NCBI GenBank assembly: GCA_029060285.1
Contig: JAIDUH010000029.1
Span: 1 to 61,914, forward strand
DNA from: Muribaculaceae bacterium
GTDB taxonomy: Bacteria; Bacteroidota; Bacteroidia; Bacteroidales; Muribaculaceae
DNA: 61,914 bases
Direction: 5' to 3'
Below, piece after piece: positions 1-9,063 of the stretch. Under the pieces are notes generated by a model. The model was not told the DNA's origin. It did no database searches and was given only the letters and a program-made list of their open reading frames with translations. Positions within the stretch are counted from its first letter, which is position 1. Every line of letters starts with the position of its first letter. Position numbers and translations under genes: made by a program.

Positions 1-18
1 AATAATCCTTAGGAAGTT

Positions 19-360
19 ATGGTAACTAAGAAAGATAGAAGAAATAAAATCAAAACCCGCATCCGCGGTAAAATCTCAGGCACCGCTCAGCGTCCTCGCA
101 TGAGCGTCTTCCGCTCAAACAAGGCGATCTACGTCCAGGTCATCGACGATCTCGCCGGCAATACTCTTGTTGCCGCTTCTTCTAAAGGCATCACTGAAGG
201 CACTAAGACAGAGATCGCTGCCAAGGTAGGCAAGGATATCGCTGCTAAGGCTCAGGAAAAGGGTATCACTGAAGTTGTTTTTGACCGTAACGGTTATCTG
301 TTCCACGGTCGAGTTAAATCATTGGCCGATGCAGCTCGCGAGGCCGGTCTTAAATTTTAA
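19..360 (+). CDS. rplR: 50S ribosomal protein L18
   Basis: This encodes L18 (uL18, 113 residues), which binds 5S rRNA in the central protuberance of the large subunit. The basic N-terminus ([15 protein letters not shown]) and the [19 protein letters not shown] stretch are typical of bacterial L18, and the length is normal. It is the first complete gene of the truncated spc operon. The TAA at bases 3-5 is probably the end of rplF, whose body lies outside the window. The next gene, rpsE, starts 9 nt after the stop. The order L18-S5-L30-L15-SecY is the classic spc order, so co-transcription is very likely. Confidence 0.97.
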   Translation: MVTKKDRRNKIKTRIRGKISGTAQRPRMSVFRSNKAIYVQVIDDLAGNTLVAASSKGITEGTKTEIAAKVGKDIAAKAQEKGITEVVFDRNGYLFHGRVKSLADAAREAGLKF

Positions 361-369
361 TCGTAAGTC

Positions 370-888
370 ATGGCAAAGAATAATAGAGTTAAATCTACCA
401 ATGATCTCGACCTCAAAGACCGCCTGGTTGCTATCAACCGCGTCACTAAGGTCACTAAGGGTGGTCGCGCTTTCAGCTTCGCCGCTATCGTCGTTGTTGG
501 TAACGAGAACGGCGTAATAGGTTGGGGCCTCGGCAAAGCCAATGAAGTTCAGGCCGCTATCGCTAAAGGCGTTGAGGCTGCTAAGAAAAACCTTATCCGC
601 GTCCCGGTTCACAAGGGCACTATCCCTCACGAGCAGGCTGCTAAGTTCGGCGGCTCAAGAATCTTCCTCCGTCCGGCTTCCGAAGGTACCGGTGTTAAGG
701 CAGGTGGCGCTATGCGTGCAGTGCTCGAAAGCGTCGGTATCACCGACGTCCTCGCTAAGTCTAAGGGTTCTTCCAACCCCCACAACCTCGTGAAGGCTAC
801 TATCGCTGCTCTCGCAGAGCTCCGTAGCCCGGCACAGGTGGCTCAGAACCGTGGCGTATCTGTAGAAAAAGTATTCAAAGGCAAATAA
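370..888 (+). CDS. rpsE: 30S ribosomal protein S5
   Basis: This encodes S5 (uS5, 172 residues), a small-subunit protein needed for decoding fidelity and for the shape of the mRNA entry channel. The N-terminal double-stranded RNA-binding domain is recognisable from [19 protein letters not shown] and the [14 protein letters not shown] stretch, which is followed by the C-terminal S5 fold. The length is normal for Bacteroidota. It sits between rplR and rpmD with short spacers, as expected for the spc operon. Confidence 0.97.
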   Translation: MAKNNRVKSTNDLDLKDRLVAINRVTKVTKGGRAFSFAAIVVVGNENGVIGWGLGKANEVQAAIAKGVEAAKKNLIRVPVHKGTIPHEQAAKFGGSRIFLRPASEGTGVKAGGAMRAVLESVGITDVLAKSKGSSNPHNLVKATIAALAELRSPAQVAQNRGVSVEKVFKGK

Positions 889-896
889 TCAGTGAT

Positions 897-1076
897 ATGG
901 CACAGATAGCAATCAAGCAAATTAAAAGCCGCATCAACTGCCCCGCAGTTCAGAAGCGTACTCTCGATGCGCTCGGCCTCCGTAAGATGAACCACACTGT
1001 TGTCAAAGAGGATAACCCCGCTATCCTCGGTATGGTAAAGGCCGTGCATCATCTCGTAGAAGTAACAAAACTCTAA
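897..1076 (+). CDS. rpmD: 50S ribosomal protein L30
   Basis: This small gene encodes L30 (uL30, 59 residues) and is easily missed because of its size. The translation begins [16 protein letters not shown] and continues with the family's [16 protein letters not shown] core and a [11 protein letters not shown]-terminus. The ATG is 8 nt after the rpsE stop, and rplO follows 14 nt after the TAA. Its position between S5 and L15 is the conserved spc arrangement, which makes the call secure despite the short length. Confidence 0.95.
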   Translation: MAQIAIKQIKSRINCPAVQKRTLDALGLRKMNHTVVKEDNPAILGMVKAVHHLVEVTKL

Positions 1077-1090
1077 TTTGTATTTTTCCA

Positions 1091-1537
1091 ATGGAACTTC
1101 ATAATCTTAAACCAGCACCCGGTAGCAACAAGGGTGACAAGAGAATTGGCCGTGGTCCAGGCTCCGGTTATGGTGGCACCTCTACTCGTGGCCACAAAGG
1201 TGCTAAGTCTCGTTCAGGCTACAAACGTAAAATTGGTTTCGAAGGTGGTCAGATGCCACTCCAGCGCCGCGTTCCTAAGTTCGGCTTCCAGAATATCAAC
1301 AGGGTCGAATACAAGGCGCTCAACATTGATGCCCTCGAAGCTCTGGCCACTGCTCAGAATCTCGAGAAGATTACAGTTGCAGATATGCGTGCCGCAGGCC
1401 TCGTTCCCAAGAATGTCCTCGTGAAGATCCTTGGCAACGGCGCCCTCACTCGCAAAATCGAGGTGGAGGCCGATGCCTTCTCCAAATCTGCTGAAGCTGC
1501 TATCACAGCTGCAGGCGGCTCTGTAATCAAAAAATAA
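1091..1537 (+). CDS. rplO: 50S ribosomal protein L15
   Basis: This encodes L15 (uL15, 148 residues), a late-assembly protein of the large subunit. The glycine- and basic-rich N-terminal tail ([18 protein letters not shown]) and the [16 protein letters not shown] stretch are diagnostic. It precedes secY by 11 nt, as in most bacteria. Nothing is unusual in length or sequence. Confidence 0.97.
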   Translation: MELHNLKPAPGSNKGDKRIGRGPGSGYGGTSTRGHKGAKSRSGYKRKIGFEGGQMPLQRRVPKFGFQNINRVEYKALNIDALEALATAQNLEKITVADMRAAGLVPKNVLVKILGNGALTRKIEVEADAFSKSAEAAITAAGGSVIKK

Positions 1538-1548
1538 CTTTCTGTCAA

Positions 1549-2883
1549 ATGGGATTTACACAAACAATTAAAGATATCTGGAGTGTCGAAGATCTTCGCA
1601 AGCGCATAGGCATCACCTTGCTGCTTGTGATCATCTATCGCTTCGGATGCTATGTGGTTCTTCCGGGCATCAACCCCGACGACCTTATGGCACTCAAGAA
1701 TTTCACTTCCGGCGGCCTGATGCAGCTCCTCGACATGTTCTCGGGTGGTGCATTCTCCCAGGCTTCCATCTTTGCACTCGGTATCATGCCTTACATCACT
1801 GCCTCTATCGTGATCCAGCTGCTCGGCATGGTGCTCCCTTCTTTCCAGAAGATGCAGCGCGAAGGGGAGAGCGGAAGAATGAAACTCAACCAGTATACTC
1901 GCTATCTTACTGTGCTGATTCTTCTGCTTCAAGGTCCCGCTTATCTCGTCAACCTGAAATATCAGGTGCAGGCTGCTGGCGGTATGGTTGATATGTCTGC
2001 ATGGACCATGGCGTTCATGACTATAGTGCTTGCTGCTGGCTCCATGTTCATCATGTGGCTCGGCGAGCGTATCGATCAGAAGGGTGTTGGCAATGGCATT
2101 TCATTCATCATCCTCATCGGTATCATCGCGCGTCTTCCGGAAGCTTTCTTCCAGGAGTTCACCGGTCGCCTCCTCAATTCTGCAGGCGGTGGTCTCGTGC
2201 TCTTCCTTGTTGAAATCGTGATCCTGCTTGCTGTCATCGCTGGTGCTGTGCTCCTCGTTCAGGGTGTGCGCAAGGTGCCCGTGCAGTATGCAAAGAAGAT
2301 TGTCGGTAACAAGCAGTATGGTGGTGTCCGTCAGTATATCCCTCTGAAGGTGAATGCAGCCGGCGTTATGCCTATCATCTTCGCCCAGGCTATCATGTTC
2401 ATTCCTATCACTCTCGCCGGCTTCAGCAACAAGCAGACCGGCGTCTGGGGTGCCCTCACCGACATGTACGGATGGACATACAATATCATCTACTTCATTT
2501 TGATTGTCGCATTCACCTATTTCTACACTGCAATTACAGTGCGTCCCGCCCAGATGGCTGAAGATATGAAGCGCAACAACGGTTTCATCCCCGGCATCAA
2601 GCCCGGCAAGCCGACTGTCGATTATCTTGACTCCATCATGTCGCGTATCACGCTCCCGGGTTCTATTTTCCTCGGTATCGTGGCTATCATGCCTGCTATT
2701 GCATATGTGTTCGGTATCAACCGCAGCTTTGCTTCTTTCTTCGGAGGAACTTCGCTTCTGATTATGGTCGGTGTGATCCTTGATACTCTCCGTATCGTGG
2801 AAGGCCACCTCCTCATGCGTCACTACGATGGTCTGATGAAGGGTACAAGAATTCAGGGTCGCGCTGGCGGTCCCGGTTATTGA
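1549..2883 (+). CDS. secY: Protein translocase subunit SecY
   Basis: This encodes SecY (444 residues), the channel-forming subunit of the SecYEG translocon in the inner membrane. The protein shows about ten hydrophobic segments, the N-terminal ITLLLVIIYRFGCYVVLPGI helix, the plug region QLLDMFSGGAFSQAS, and the conserved FIPGIKPGKPT stretch of the cytosolic loop before the last helices. It is the exit route for the many Sec-signal-bearing proteins encoded later in this window. The gene lies between rplO and map. Translation starts at the ATG 11 nt downstream of the rplO stop. Confidence 0.97.
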   Translation: MGFTQTIKDIWSVEDLRKRIGITLLLVIIYRFGCYVVLPGINPDDLMALKNFTSGGLMQLLDMFSGGAFSQASIFALGIMPYITASIVIQLLGMVLPSFQKMQREGESGRMKLNQYTRYLTVLILLLQGPAYLVNLKYQVQAAGGMVDMSAWTMAFMTIVLAAGSMFIMWLGERIDQKGVGNGISFIILIGIIARLPEAFFQEFTGRLLNSAGGGLVLFLVEIVILLAVIAGAVLLVQGVRKVPVQYAKKIVGNKQYGGVRQYIPLKVNAAGVMPIIFAQAIMFIPITLAGFSNKQTGVWGALTDMYGWTYNIIYFILIVAFTYFYTAITVRPAQMAEDMKRNNGFIPGIKPGKPTVDYLDSIMSRITLPGSIFLGIVAIMPAIAYVFGINRSFASFFGGTSLLIMVGVILDTLRIVEGHLLMRHYDGLMKGTRIQGRAGGPGY

Positions 2884-2913
2884 TTGCATTAATGTCTTCA
2901 ATAGCGTTTCAGA

Positions 2914-3696
2914 ATGATCTATATTAAGACTGAGGAAGAAATTGAAAAAGTGCGTCGGGCTTCCGACCTCGTAAGCCGCACTCTCGGTGAGGTGGCAAAA
3001 TGGGTGAAGCCCGGTGTCACTACAGCCAAGCTCGACACTGTCGCCCGTGAATTTATCCTTGACAATGGCGGACGTCCCGCTTGTCTGGGATATCACGGTT
3101 TCCCCGGCACTCTTTGCATTGAGGTCAATGAGACAGTCGTCCATGGTTTCCCTTCGCAATATGTCCTTAAGGAGGGTGATATTGTCGGCACTGACTGTGT
3201 CGTGGAGCTCGATGGCTACAATGGCGATTCTTGCTATACTTTCGCTGTAGGCGAAATAGATCCGAAAATCTATCAGTTCCTCGATTTGACCCGACAGTCT
3301 CTTTATAAAGGTATAGAGGCTGCCAAGGCTGGCAAGAGGATAGGGGATATCGGGAATGCCATTCAGTCATTCTGTGAGCACAATGGTTATTCTGTTGTCC
3401 GTGAGATGTGCGGGCACGGCATCGGCAAAAGCATGCACGAGGACCCGGAGGTCCCCAACTACGGCAGGCGAGGCATCGGTCCTCTTTTGAAGCCCGGTAT
3501 GTGCATTTGCATCGAGCCTATGATCAATATGGGGTCGAAAAACATTGTCTTCGAAAGAGACGGTTGGCAGACCCGTACAAAAGACAGGAAACCCTCTGCT
3601 CATTACGAGCACACCATCCTCATTACCGAAGACCGTCCCGAGATACTGACCACTTTCAGATATATCGAGGAAGCGCTCGGAGATAGACAATTCTGA
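2914..3696 (+). CDS. map: Methionine aminopeptidase type I
   Basis: This encodes a 260-residue cytosolic enzyme that removes the initiator methionine from nascent proteins. The five metal ligands of the pita-bread fold are all present by position: Asp94, Asp105 (NGD), His168 (GHGIG), Glu201 (IEPM) and Glu232 (EHT). The substrate-binding histidine is likely His77 (VVHGF). The length fits type Ia enzymes, with no N-terminal zinc-finger extension. The gene sits between secY and infA inside the ribosomal operon, a common arrangement in Bacteroidota and Firmicutes. Confidence 0.96.
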   Translation: MIYIKTEEEIEKVRRASDLVSRTLGEVAKWVKPGVTTAKLDTVAREFILDNGGRPACLGYHGFPGTLCIEVNETVVHGFPSQYVLKEGDIVGTDCVVELDGYNGDSCYTFAVGEIDPKIYQFLDLTRQSLYKGIEAAKAGKRIGDIGNAIQSFCEHNGYSVVREMCGHGIGKSMHEDPEVPNYGRRGIGPLLKPGMCICIEPMINMGSKNIVFERDGWQTRTKDRKPSAHYEHTILITEDRPEILTTFRYIEEALGDRQF

Positions 3697-3722
3697 TTTT
3701 TAATTTCTTTGTATCAATATCT

Positions 3723-3941
3723 ATGGCAAAACAAGCTGCAATCGAACAAGACGGTGTCATTCTCGAAGCCCTCAGCAATGCAATGTTCAAGGTAGAACTC
3801 GAGAATGGGCATGAGATCACTGCCCATATCTCTGGCAAGATGAGAATGCACTACATAAAGATTCTTCCCGGCGACAAGGTCAAGGTCGAAATGTCGCCCT
3901 ATGATCTCTCTAAAGGCAGAATCGCTTTCCGTTACAAATAA
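3723..3941 (+). CDS. infA: Translation initiation factor IF-1
   Basis: This encodes IF-1 (72 residues), a single OB-fold protein that binds the ribosomal A site during initiation. The sequence carries the family's [20 protein letters not shown] start and the [20 protein letters not shown] core. It lies 26 nt after map and 15 nt before rpmJ. The map-infA-rpmJ-rpsM order is conserved. Confidence 0.97.
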   Translation: MAKQAAIEQDGVILEALSNAMFKVELENGHEITAHISGKMRMHYIKILPGDKVKVEMSPYDLSKGRIAFRYK

Positions 3942-3956
3942 ATACGAAACCAAGAT

Positions 3957-4073
3957 ATGAAAGTTAGAGCATCAATCAAAAAACGCACTGCCGACAGCAA
4001 GATAGTGCGTCGTAAAGGTAGATTGTACGTAATCAACAAAAAGAACCCTAAACTCAAACAGCGCCAAGGCTAA
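3957..4073 (+). CDS. rpmJ: 50S ribosomal protein L36 (cysteine-free form)
   Basis: This 38-residue gene encodes L36 (bL36). The translation starts [20 protein letters not shown] and ends [14 protein letters not shown], the usual Bacteroidota form. The canonical C+ form carries three cysteines and a histidine that bind zinc. All four are absent here, so this is the zinc-independent C- form. The ATG was chosen because it begins the conserved MKVRAS motif and lies 15 nt after infA. Confidence 0.95.
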   Translation: MKVRASIKKRTADSKIVRRKGRLYVINKKNPKLKQRQG

Positions 4074-4109
4074 TTGCCCCACGCACTTTTAACGTAATCA
4101 CAATAAAGT

Positions 4110-4490
4110 ATGGCAGTACGTATAGTCGGCGTTGATTTGCCGCAAAATAAAAGAGGTTTTATTGCCCTCACATATATCTACGGTATCGGCCGTAGCGCAG
4201 CTAACACCATCCTCAAGAAGGCAGGTGTCGACGGTATGATCAAGGTTCAGGACTGGACCGACGATCAGGCAGCTGCTGTCCGCGAAGTTATACAGACTGA
4301 ATACAAGGTGGAAGGTGACCTCCGCTCTGAAATCCAGCTTAATATCAAGCGCCTTATGGATATCGGTTGCTATCGAGGCATCCGTCATCGCCTTGGCCTC
4401 CCGGTTCGCGGTCAGAGCACAAAGAACAATGCTCGCACCCGTAAAGGTCGTAAGAAAACTGTTGCTAACAAGAAGAAAGCTACTAAATAA
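4110..4490 (+). CDS. rpsM: 30S ribosomal protein S13
   Basis: This encodes S13 (uS13, 126 residues), a protein of the small-subunit head that contacts the P-site tRNA and forms intersubunit bridges. The start [20 protein letters not shown], the helix-two-turn-helix region and the [14 protein letters not shown](S)TKNNART stretch are diagnostic. The lysine-rich C-terminal tail is typical. It opens the alpha-operon section, with rpsK 9 nt downstream. Confidence 0.97.
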   Translation: MAVRIVGVDLPQNKRGFIALTYIYGIGRSAANTILKKAGVDGMIKVQDWTDDQAAAVREVIQTEYKVEGDLRSEIQLNIKRLMDIGCYRGIRHRLGLPVRGQSTKNNARTRKGRKKTVANKKKATK

Positions 4491-4499
4491 TCATAAATT

Positions 4500-4889
4500 A
4501 TGGCAAAAAAGACAGTCGCAGCTAAGAAGAGAAACGTTAAGGTCGACGCTATGGGTCAGCTCCACGTTCACTCCTCTTTCAACAACATTATCGTGTGCTT
4601 AGCCAACTCTGAAGGACAGGTGATCTCTTGGTCTTCTGCCGGCAAGATGGGCTTCCGCGGTTCTAAGAAAAACACTCCCTATGCTGCTCAGATGGCAGCT
4701 CAGGACTGTGCTAAAGTCGCCTACGACCTCGGCCTTCGCAAAGTGAAAGCTTATGTAAAGGGTCCCGGTAACGGCCGTGAGTCCGCAATCCGTACAGTGC
4801 ACGGCGCTGGTATCGAAGTTGTCGAAATCGTCGACGTTACTCCGCTCCCGCACAACGGTTGTCGTCCTCCAAAGAGAAGAAGAGTCTAA
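4500..4889 (+). CDS. rpsK: 30S ribosomal protein S11
   Basis: This encodes S11 (uS11, 129 residues), a platform protein of the small subunit next to the mRNA exit. The [11 protein letters not shown] start of the core, the [19 protein letters not shown] stretch and the C-terminal [18 protein letters not shown] are all typical. The gene is followed by an unusually long 154-nt spacer before rpsD, which is annotated separately as a possible leader. Confidence 0.97.
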   Translation: MAKKTVAAKKRNVKVDAMGQLHVHSSFNNIIVCLANSEGQVISWSSAGKMGFRGSKKNTPYAAQMAAQDCAKVAYDLGLRKVKAYVKGPGNGRESAIRTVHGAGIEVVEIVDVTPLPHNGCRPPKRRRV

Positions 4890-5043
4890 TCCTGTCTTTT
4901 GGCGCTCCCTGAATGCGAATGACCCTCACGGTTGTCTTTCTCTCGAGGGGTCGCGGCTGCGCTAAGGGGATCGTCTTCTGATAATGGTGCTCTTTATTTG
5001 ACACTCTTTATTTAAAGTCAAAACATTCTAAGATTTTTTCAAA
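4890..5043 (+). promoter_or_regulatory. Possible structured leader upstream of rpsD (S4)
   Basis: Most spacers in this operon are 8-15 nt (up to 36 nt), but the one before rpsD is 154 nt. It contains two nested helices that I can pair by eye. The outer helix joins 4899-4905 (TTGGCGC) to 4959-4965 (GCGCTAA), seven pairs with one G-T wobble. The inner helix joins 4921-4927 (GACCCTC) to 4945-4952 (GAGGGGTC), seven pairs with one bulged G. S4 autoregulates its operon in several bacteria, and an S4 leader motif has been described in Bacteroidia. Assignment to that motif is inference. An internal promoter for the rpsD-rpoA-rplQ part is an alternative. Confidence 0.5.
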
Positions 5044-5649
5044 ATGGCAAGATACACAGGCCCTAAAACCAAGATTGCCCGTAAATTCGGCGAGGCTATA
5101 TATGGTGAAGACAAAGTTCTGACCAAAAAGAATTATCCACCGGGTCAGCACGGCAACAACCGTCGCCGCAAGACTTCCGAATACGGCACTCAGCTTAAAG
5201 AAAAGCAGAAAGCTAAATATACTTATGGCGTTCTCGAACGTCAGTTCCGCAACCTTTTCGAGCGTGCAGCCCGCACTAAAGGTATTACTGGTGAGGTGCT
5301 CCTCCAGCTGCTCGAAAGCCGTCTCGACAATGTAGTTTATCGTCTCGGTATTGCTCCTACTCGTCCCGCTGCCCGTCAGCTCGTGCTCCACAAGCACATT
5401 ACTGTGAATGGTGATGTCGTAAACATCCCTTCTTATCAGGTTAAGCCGGGCGATGTGGTCGCTGTCCGCGAAAAAGCTAAGTCACTCGAAGTGATCGCTG
5501 ATAATCTCGCTGGTTTCAACCACAGCAAATATCCTTGGATCGAATGGGACGAATCCGTTAAGGGTGGTAAGTTCCTTCATCTCCCTCAGCGCGAGGATAT
5601 TCCCGAGAACATCAAGGAGCAATTGATCGTCGAGCTCTATTCTAAATAA
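5044..5649 (+). CDS. rpsD: 30S ribosomal protein S4
   Basis: This encodes S4 (uS4, 201 residues), the primary assembly protein of the 5' domain of 16S rRNA. The [17 protein letters not shown] start, the YPPGQHG motif and the S4 RNA-binding domain ([21 protein letters not shown]) are all present. No cysteine occurs anywhere in the protein, so this is the zinc-free C- form. The gene follows the 154-nt candidate leader and precedes rpoA by 16 nt. Confidence 0.97.
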   Translation: MARYTGPKTKIARKFGEAIYGEDKVLTKKNYPPGQHGNNRRRKTSEYGTQLKEKQKAKYTYGVLERQFRNLFERAARTKGITGEVLLQLLESRLDNVVYRLGIAPTRPAARQLVLHKHITVNGDVVNIPSYQVKPGDVVAVREKAKSLEVIADNLAGFNHSKYPWIEWDESVKGGKFLHLPQREDIPENIKEQLIVELYSK

Positions 5650-5665
5650 TAAACTGTTGTAACCC

Positions 5666-6670
5666 ATGTCAATATTAGCATTTCAAAAACCCGAAAAGGT
5701 CTTGATGCTTGAAGCGGATTCCAAATTCGGTAAATTCGAATTCCGTCCGCTTGAGCCCGGGTATGGCCAGACTATTGGTAACGCACTCCGCAGAATTCTC
5801 CTCTCTTCACTCGGAGGCTTTGCTATCTGCTCCATCCGCATCGATGGAGTGGCCCATGAGTTGGATTCTATCCCCGGTGTTAAGGAGGATGTCACCAACA
5901 TCATCCTTAATCTCAAGCAAGTACGCTTCAAACAGATCACTGAAGACCATGATGAAGAGACCGGCAAGATCCTCGTCTCGGGTACTGAGGTATTGAAAGC
6001 AGGAGACTTGGGTAAAGCTCTTTCGGGTTTTGAGGTACTCAACCCTGATCTGGTTATCTGCCACATTGCTCCCGGCGCTTCCTTCAATATGGAATTCTCC
6101 ATCAATAAAGGTCGCGGTTGGGTGCCCGCTGATGAAAATCGCGAGATGCTTCGCGCTCAAGGGGCAGATCCCGCTGTCATTGCTGTCGACTCAATCTACA
6201 CGCCTATCAAAAACGTCAAATATGCGGTAGAGAACTTCCGCGTCGAGCAGAAGACTGACTACGAGAAACTCATACTCGAAGTGACAACCGATGGCTCCAT
6301 CCTTCCGAAAGATGCTCTTAAAGAGGCCGCAAAAATCCTTATTCACCACTTCATGCTCTTTAGCGACGAGAAGATCTCTCTCGAAGCTCCAGCTGATGAA
6401 ACTCCTGAGGAATTCGATGAAGAAGTCCTCAAGATGCGTCAGCTCCTCAAGAGCAAGCTCGTCGATATGGATCTTAGCGTCCGTGCTCTCAACTGCTTGA
6501 AGAGCGCAGAAGTTGAAACTCTTGGAGAACTCGTGCAGTTTCAGAAAAACGACCTGCTCAAGTTCCGCAACTTCGGTAAGAAGTCTCTTACTGAGTTGGA
6601 TGATCTTCTCCAGAACAACAACCTCTCGTTCGGCATGGATATTTCAAAGTATAAATTAGATAAAGAATAA
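5666..6670 (+). CDS. rpoA: RNA polymerase subunit alpha
   Basis: This encodes the 334-residue alpha subunit, which nucleates RNA polymerase assembly and contacts upstream promoter DNA and activators. The N-terminal domain has [20 protein letters not shown] and [13 protein letters not shown]. The C-terminal domain has the helix-hairpin-helix stretch [20 protein letters not shown] and [12 protein letters not shown]. The acidic linker around residues 240-255 ([13 protein letters not shown]) is typical. It lies between rpsD and rplQ, the standard alpha-operon order. Confidence 0.97.
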   Translation: MSILAFQKPEKVLMLEADSKFGKFEFRPLEPGYGQTIGNALRRILLSSLGGFAICSIRIDGVAHELDSIPGVKEDVTNIILNLKQVRFKQITEDHDEETGKILVSGTEVLKAGDLGKALSGFEVLNPDLVICHIAPGASFNMEFSINKGRGWVPADENREMLRAQGADPAVIAVDSIYTPIKNVKYAVENFRVEQKTDYEKLILEVTTDGSILPKDALKEAAKILIHHFMLFSDEKISLEAPADETPEEFDEEVLKMRQLLKSKLVDMDLSVRALNCLKSAEVETLGELVQFQKNDLLKFRNFGKKSLTELDDLLQNNNLSFGMDISKYKLDKE

Positions 6671-6678
6671 ACACTACG

Positions 6679-7188
6679 ATGAGACATAATAAGAAATTCA
6701 ACCACCTGAGCCGTAAGAAAGGACATCGCGAAGCGTTGCTCTCCAATCTTGCTATCTCTCTCATCATGCACAAGAGAATCTTCACGACTCTGGCTAAGGC
6801 TAAGGCCCTCCGTATGTATGTTGAGCCACTTATCACTCGCTGCAAGAAAGATGATATGAACAATCGCCGTCTCGTCTTCAGCTTCCTCCAGAACAAAGAG
6901 GCTATCAAAGAACTTTTCGGTGTAGTTTCTGAAAAGGTTGGCGACCGTCCCGGTGGTTACACACGTATCCTTAAGACAGGCCACCGTCTTGGTGACAACG
7001 CTGAAATGGCGATGATCGAGCTCGTTGACTTCAACGAAAACATGCTCGCTGAAAAAGCTCCTAAGGCTAAGACCCGCCGTAGCCGCCGTGGTGGCAAGAA
7101 GGCTGCTGAGGCTCCTGCAACTGAAGCTCCTGTTGCTGAAGCACCGGCTACTGAGGCTCCTGCAGCTGAAGCTCCCGCTGCCGAGTAA
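6679..7188 (+). CDS. rplQ: 50S ribosomal protein L17 with Ala/Pro/Glu tail
   Basis: This encodes L17 (bL17, 169 residues), which lies near the peptide exit tunnel. The core [20 protein letters not shown] and [15 protein letters not shown] is standard. The protein is about 40 residues longer than the E. coli form. After a basic linker ([14 protein letters not shown]) it ends in a low-complexity run of EAPA-type repeats from about residue 145. Tails of this sort occur in Bacteroidota ribosomal proteins and are probably disordered. It is the last gene of the operon. Confidence 0.96.
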   Translation: MRHNKKFNHLSRKKGHREALLSNLAISLIMHKRIFTTLAKAKALRMYVEPLITRCKKDDMNNRRLVFSFLQNKEAIKELFGVVSEKVGDRPGGYTRILKTGHRLGDNAEMAMIELVDFNENMLAEKAPKAKTRRSRRGGKKAAEAPATEAPVAEAPATEAPAAEAPAAE

Positions 7189-7200
7189 TCCCAAAATAAT

Positions 7201-7273
7201 TATGGCATATGCCATAAAAATATCATTTCCGACCCGCAGAGGCGGCATCCCCACCGATGCCACTCCGCGGGTC
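7201..7273 (+). terminator. Palindrome and GC-rich hairpin after rplQ
   Basis: A perfect 16-bp palindrome (7201-7216, arms TATGGCAT and ATGCCATA) starts 12 nt after the rplQ stop. It is followed by a hairpin with an outer stem 7231-7237/7267-7273 (GACCCGC/GCGGGTC) and an inner stem 7244-7249/7256-7261 (GGCATC/GATGCC). This is the only strong structure at the end of the ribosomal operon and may end or attenuate it. No clear T-tract follows, so its role as a classical intrinsic terminator is uncertain. Confidence 0.45.
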
Positions 7274-7277
7274 GCCC

Positions 7278-7354
7278 TTCATAATTCATAATTTATAGTT
7301 CATAGTTCATAATTCATAGTTCATTGTTCATAATTCATAGTTCATAGTTCATAG
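7278..7354. repeat. Heptamer array TTCATAR x11 upstream of cls
   Basis: Eleven contiguous 7-nt units run without phase slips, nine of them exactly TTCATAA or TTCATAG (the variants are TTTATAG and TTCATTG). On the other strand the unit reads AACTATG or AATTATG. The array ends 5 nt before the TTG start codon of the cardiolipin synthase gene. It is one of eight 7-nt-period arrays in the window. Confidence 0.9.
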
Positions 7355-7359
7355 TTATT

Positions 7360-8781
7360 TTGTACTTCTGGATTAATATCATATTACTTATAATCTACTT
7401 CGTAGTGGTGATATCCTGCGTTGTAGTCGTCGTATCGGAAAATAAAAATCCGATACGCGCACTTTCATGGACGCTCGCTTTGTTGTTCCTCCCGCTCATC
7501 GGCGTCATATTCTATCTCTTCTTCGGGCGAAGCCTTAAAGGCAAGGCTATGGTCAGTAGGAAGGTCAGAAGAAAACTCCTTGAAAAGTCACGCCCCAAAC
7601 AGCATTCCTTCGACAATGCCGGCCTTAATGCCGATCAGATACAAAAGGTGAAGCTTGCCCACAACCTGTGTCATGCCCATCTCGACCGAAACAACAGCGT
7701 GGAAATCTTTACCGACGGTCAAAGCAAATTCAAGCGCTTCAAGGAGGATATCAAAAATGCAAAAGATTTCATTTTGATCCAATACTACATTTACAACGAC
7801 GATCGCCTTGGCAACGAAATCCTCGATCTTCTTGCCGAAAAGGCACGTGAAGGCGTCGTTGTGAAGGTCTTGTACGACCATGTCGGATCTTTCTCTACAA
7901 AAAACATATTCTTTGCCCGAATGCGTCAATTGGGCATAGACTGTCACCCTTTTTTCCGCGTTACTTTCAGGAAACTCGCCAACCGTATAAACTGGCGCAA
8001 CCACCGCAAGATTGCTATCATTGATGGCGAAGTAGGCTACATAGGGGGTATGAATATAGCCGACAGATATGTCGAGACGTCTCCGGAAGGCAGAATCTGG
8101 CGTGATACGCACCTGCGTGTGCAGGGACCCGTCATTGAGTCCATGCTCTACAGTTTCTCTGTGGATTGGAATTTCCTTCGTCCCGCCTCCGACATAGAGC
8201 CCATTTCCGCCCGGAAATACGAAGGAAACGGAAATGTAGACATGCAGCTCGTGACTTCAGGCCCCATCGACAAATGGAACAACCTTGTCCTCTGTTTTCA
8301 GCAGGCAATTGCATCAGCACGCAAAAGAATTTATATTCAGACCCCATATTTTCTACCTACCGATGCCCTTCTCAAGGCCCTTCAGGGAGCAGCCTTGTCA
8401 GGAGTAGATGTCAGGATTATGATTCCGGAGAAGACCGACTCGATTCTTCTCGGATTCGGAAGCCGTTCTTATATCGACGACTGCCTTAAAGCCGGAGTGA
8501 AGATCTATCAGTTTCTCCCCGGTATGCTGCATGCAAAGACAATGATCATCGACGATGATTTCGTCACCACAGGATCTGTAAATTTCGATTTCCGCAGCTT
8601 TGAAAACAATTTCGAGGCAAACCTCCTGATATATTCCGAAGATGTCAACCGCCGTATGCGCGACATCTTCTTCCAAGACTTGCAATTCTCTCAGAAACTG
8701 ACCCTCTCCCAATGGCGTAAACGCCCCACTTTCGAAAAAACGATGGAAGCCCTCGTCCGCCTCTTCTCCCCAATCCTATAA
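7360..8781 (+). CDS. cls: Cardiolipin synthase (phospholipase D family)
   Basis: This 473-residue inner-membrane enzyme condenses two phosphatidylglycerols into cardiolipin. Two N-terminal membrane helices (about residues 3-24 and 35-53) are followed by two phospholipase D half-domains. Both HxKxxxxD motifs are intact: His215 (HRKIAIID, followed by GG) and His391 (HAKTMIID). The only plausible start is TTG at 7360, because an in-frame stop lies upstream and no Met occurs before residue 65. The heptamer array almost touches this start codon. It is not obviously co-transcribed with the ribosomal genes. Confidence 0.93.
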   Translation: MYFWINIILLIIYFVVVISCVVVVVSENKNPIRALSWTLALLFLPLIGVIFYLFFGRSLKGKAMVSRKVRRKLLEKSRPKQHSFDNAGLNADQIQKVKLAHNLCHAHLDRNNSVEIFTDGQSKFKRFKEDIKNAKDFILIQYYIYNDDRLGNEILDLLAEKAREGVVVKVLYDHVGSFSTKNIFFARMRQLGIDCHPFFRVTFRKLANRINWRNHRKIAIIDGEVGYIGGMNIADRYVETSPEGRIWRDTHLRVQGPVIESMLYSFSVDWNFLRPASDIEPISARKYEGNGNVDMQLVTSGPIDKWNNLVLCFQQAIASARKRIYIQTPYFLPTDALLKALQGAALSGVDVRIMIPEKTDSILLGFGSRSYIDDCLKAGVKIYQFLPGMLHAKTMIIDDDFVTTGSVNFDFRSFENNFEANLLIYSEDVNRRMRDIFFQDLQFSQKLTLSQWRKRPTFEKTMEALVRLFSPIL

Positions 8782-8830
8782 AAGCCATCAAATAAAAGCC
8801 ATCAAAAAAGCAAAAATCCCCTCCCAAAAG

Positions 8831-8866
8831 CAAAAGATTGTGGTGCGAACGCAGTGAGCACATTCC
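8831..8866. repeat. Short interspersed repeat, copy 1
   Basis: This non-coding copy contains the core GTGGTGCGAACGCAGTGAGC followed by ACATYCCC. The same core occurs at 8906-8939 and 17181-17214. It is flanked by C-rich, low-complexity sequence in the gap between cls and the PEGA gene. Confidence 0.8.
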
Positions 8867-8905
8867 CGTCCTCCTGTCCCCCCCGTCCCTCTATTCCCAA
8901 AGTAT

Positions 8906-8939
8906 AAGATTGTGGTGCGAACGCAGTGAGCACATCCCC
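8906..8939. repeat. Short interspersed repeat, copy 2
   Basis: This is the second copy, about 73 nt after copy 1. It is identical to copy 1 over AAGATTGTGGTGCGAACGCA and the following GTGAGCACAT. The flanking bases differ, so the duplicated unit is roughly 30 nt. Confidence 0.8.
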
Positions 8940-8999
8940 GAATAATGCCATTTTTTCACATTTCTTAGCAAAAAAACTAAATAATCCAAAAAAAATTCA

Positions 9000-9007
9000 T
9001 ATCTTTG
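9000..9007 (+). promoter_or_regulatory. -7 box TATCTTTG upstream of the PEGA gene
   Basis: This is an exact TAnnTTTG box of the Bacteroidota primary sigma factor, 56 nt before the next start codon, in an A-rich stretch. No TTG lies 20 nt upstream, so only the -7 half is supported. It would serve the exported-protein block that starts at 9064. Confidence 0.55.
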
Positions 9008-9063
9008 CATTTTATTCCCGAAAATTCTAAAAGAAATAATTCAAACATCATAACAACATCAAA

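Noticed and set aside
2101..3159. A 352-codon antisense frame over the secY-map junction.
   Set aside because: It lies opposite two secure genes, is rich in His/Asp/Glu without pattern, and has no recognisable motif.
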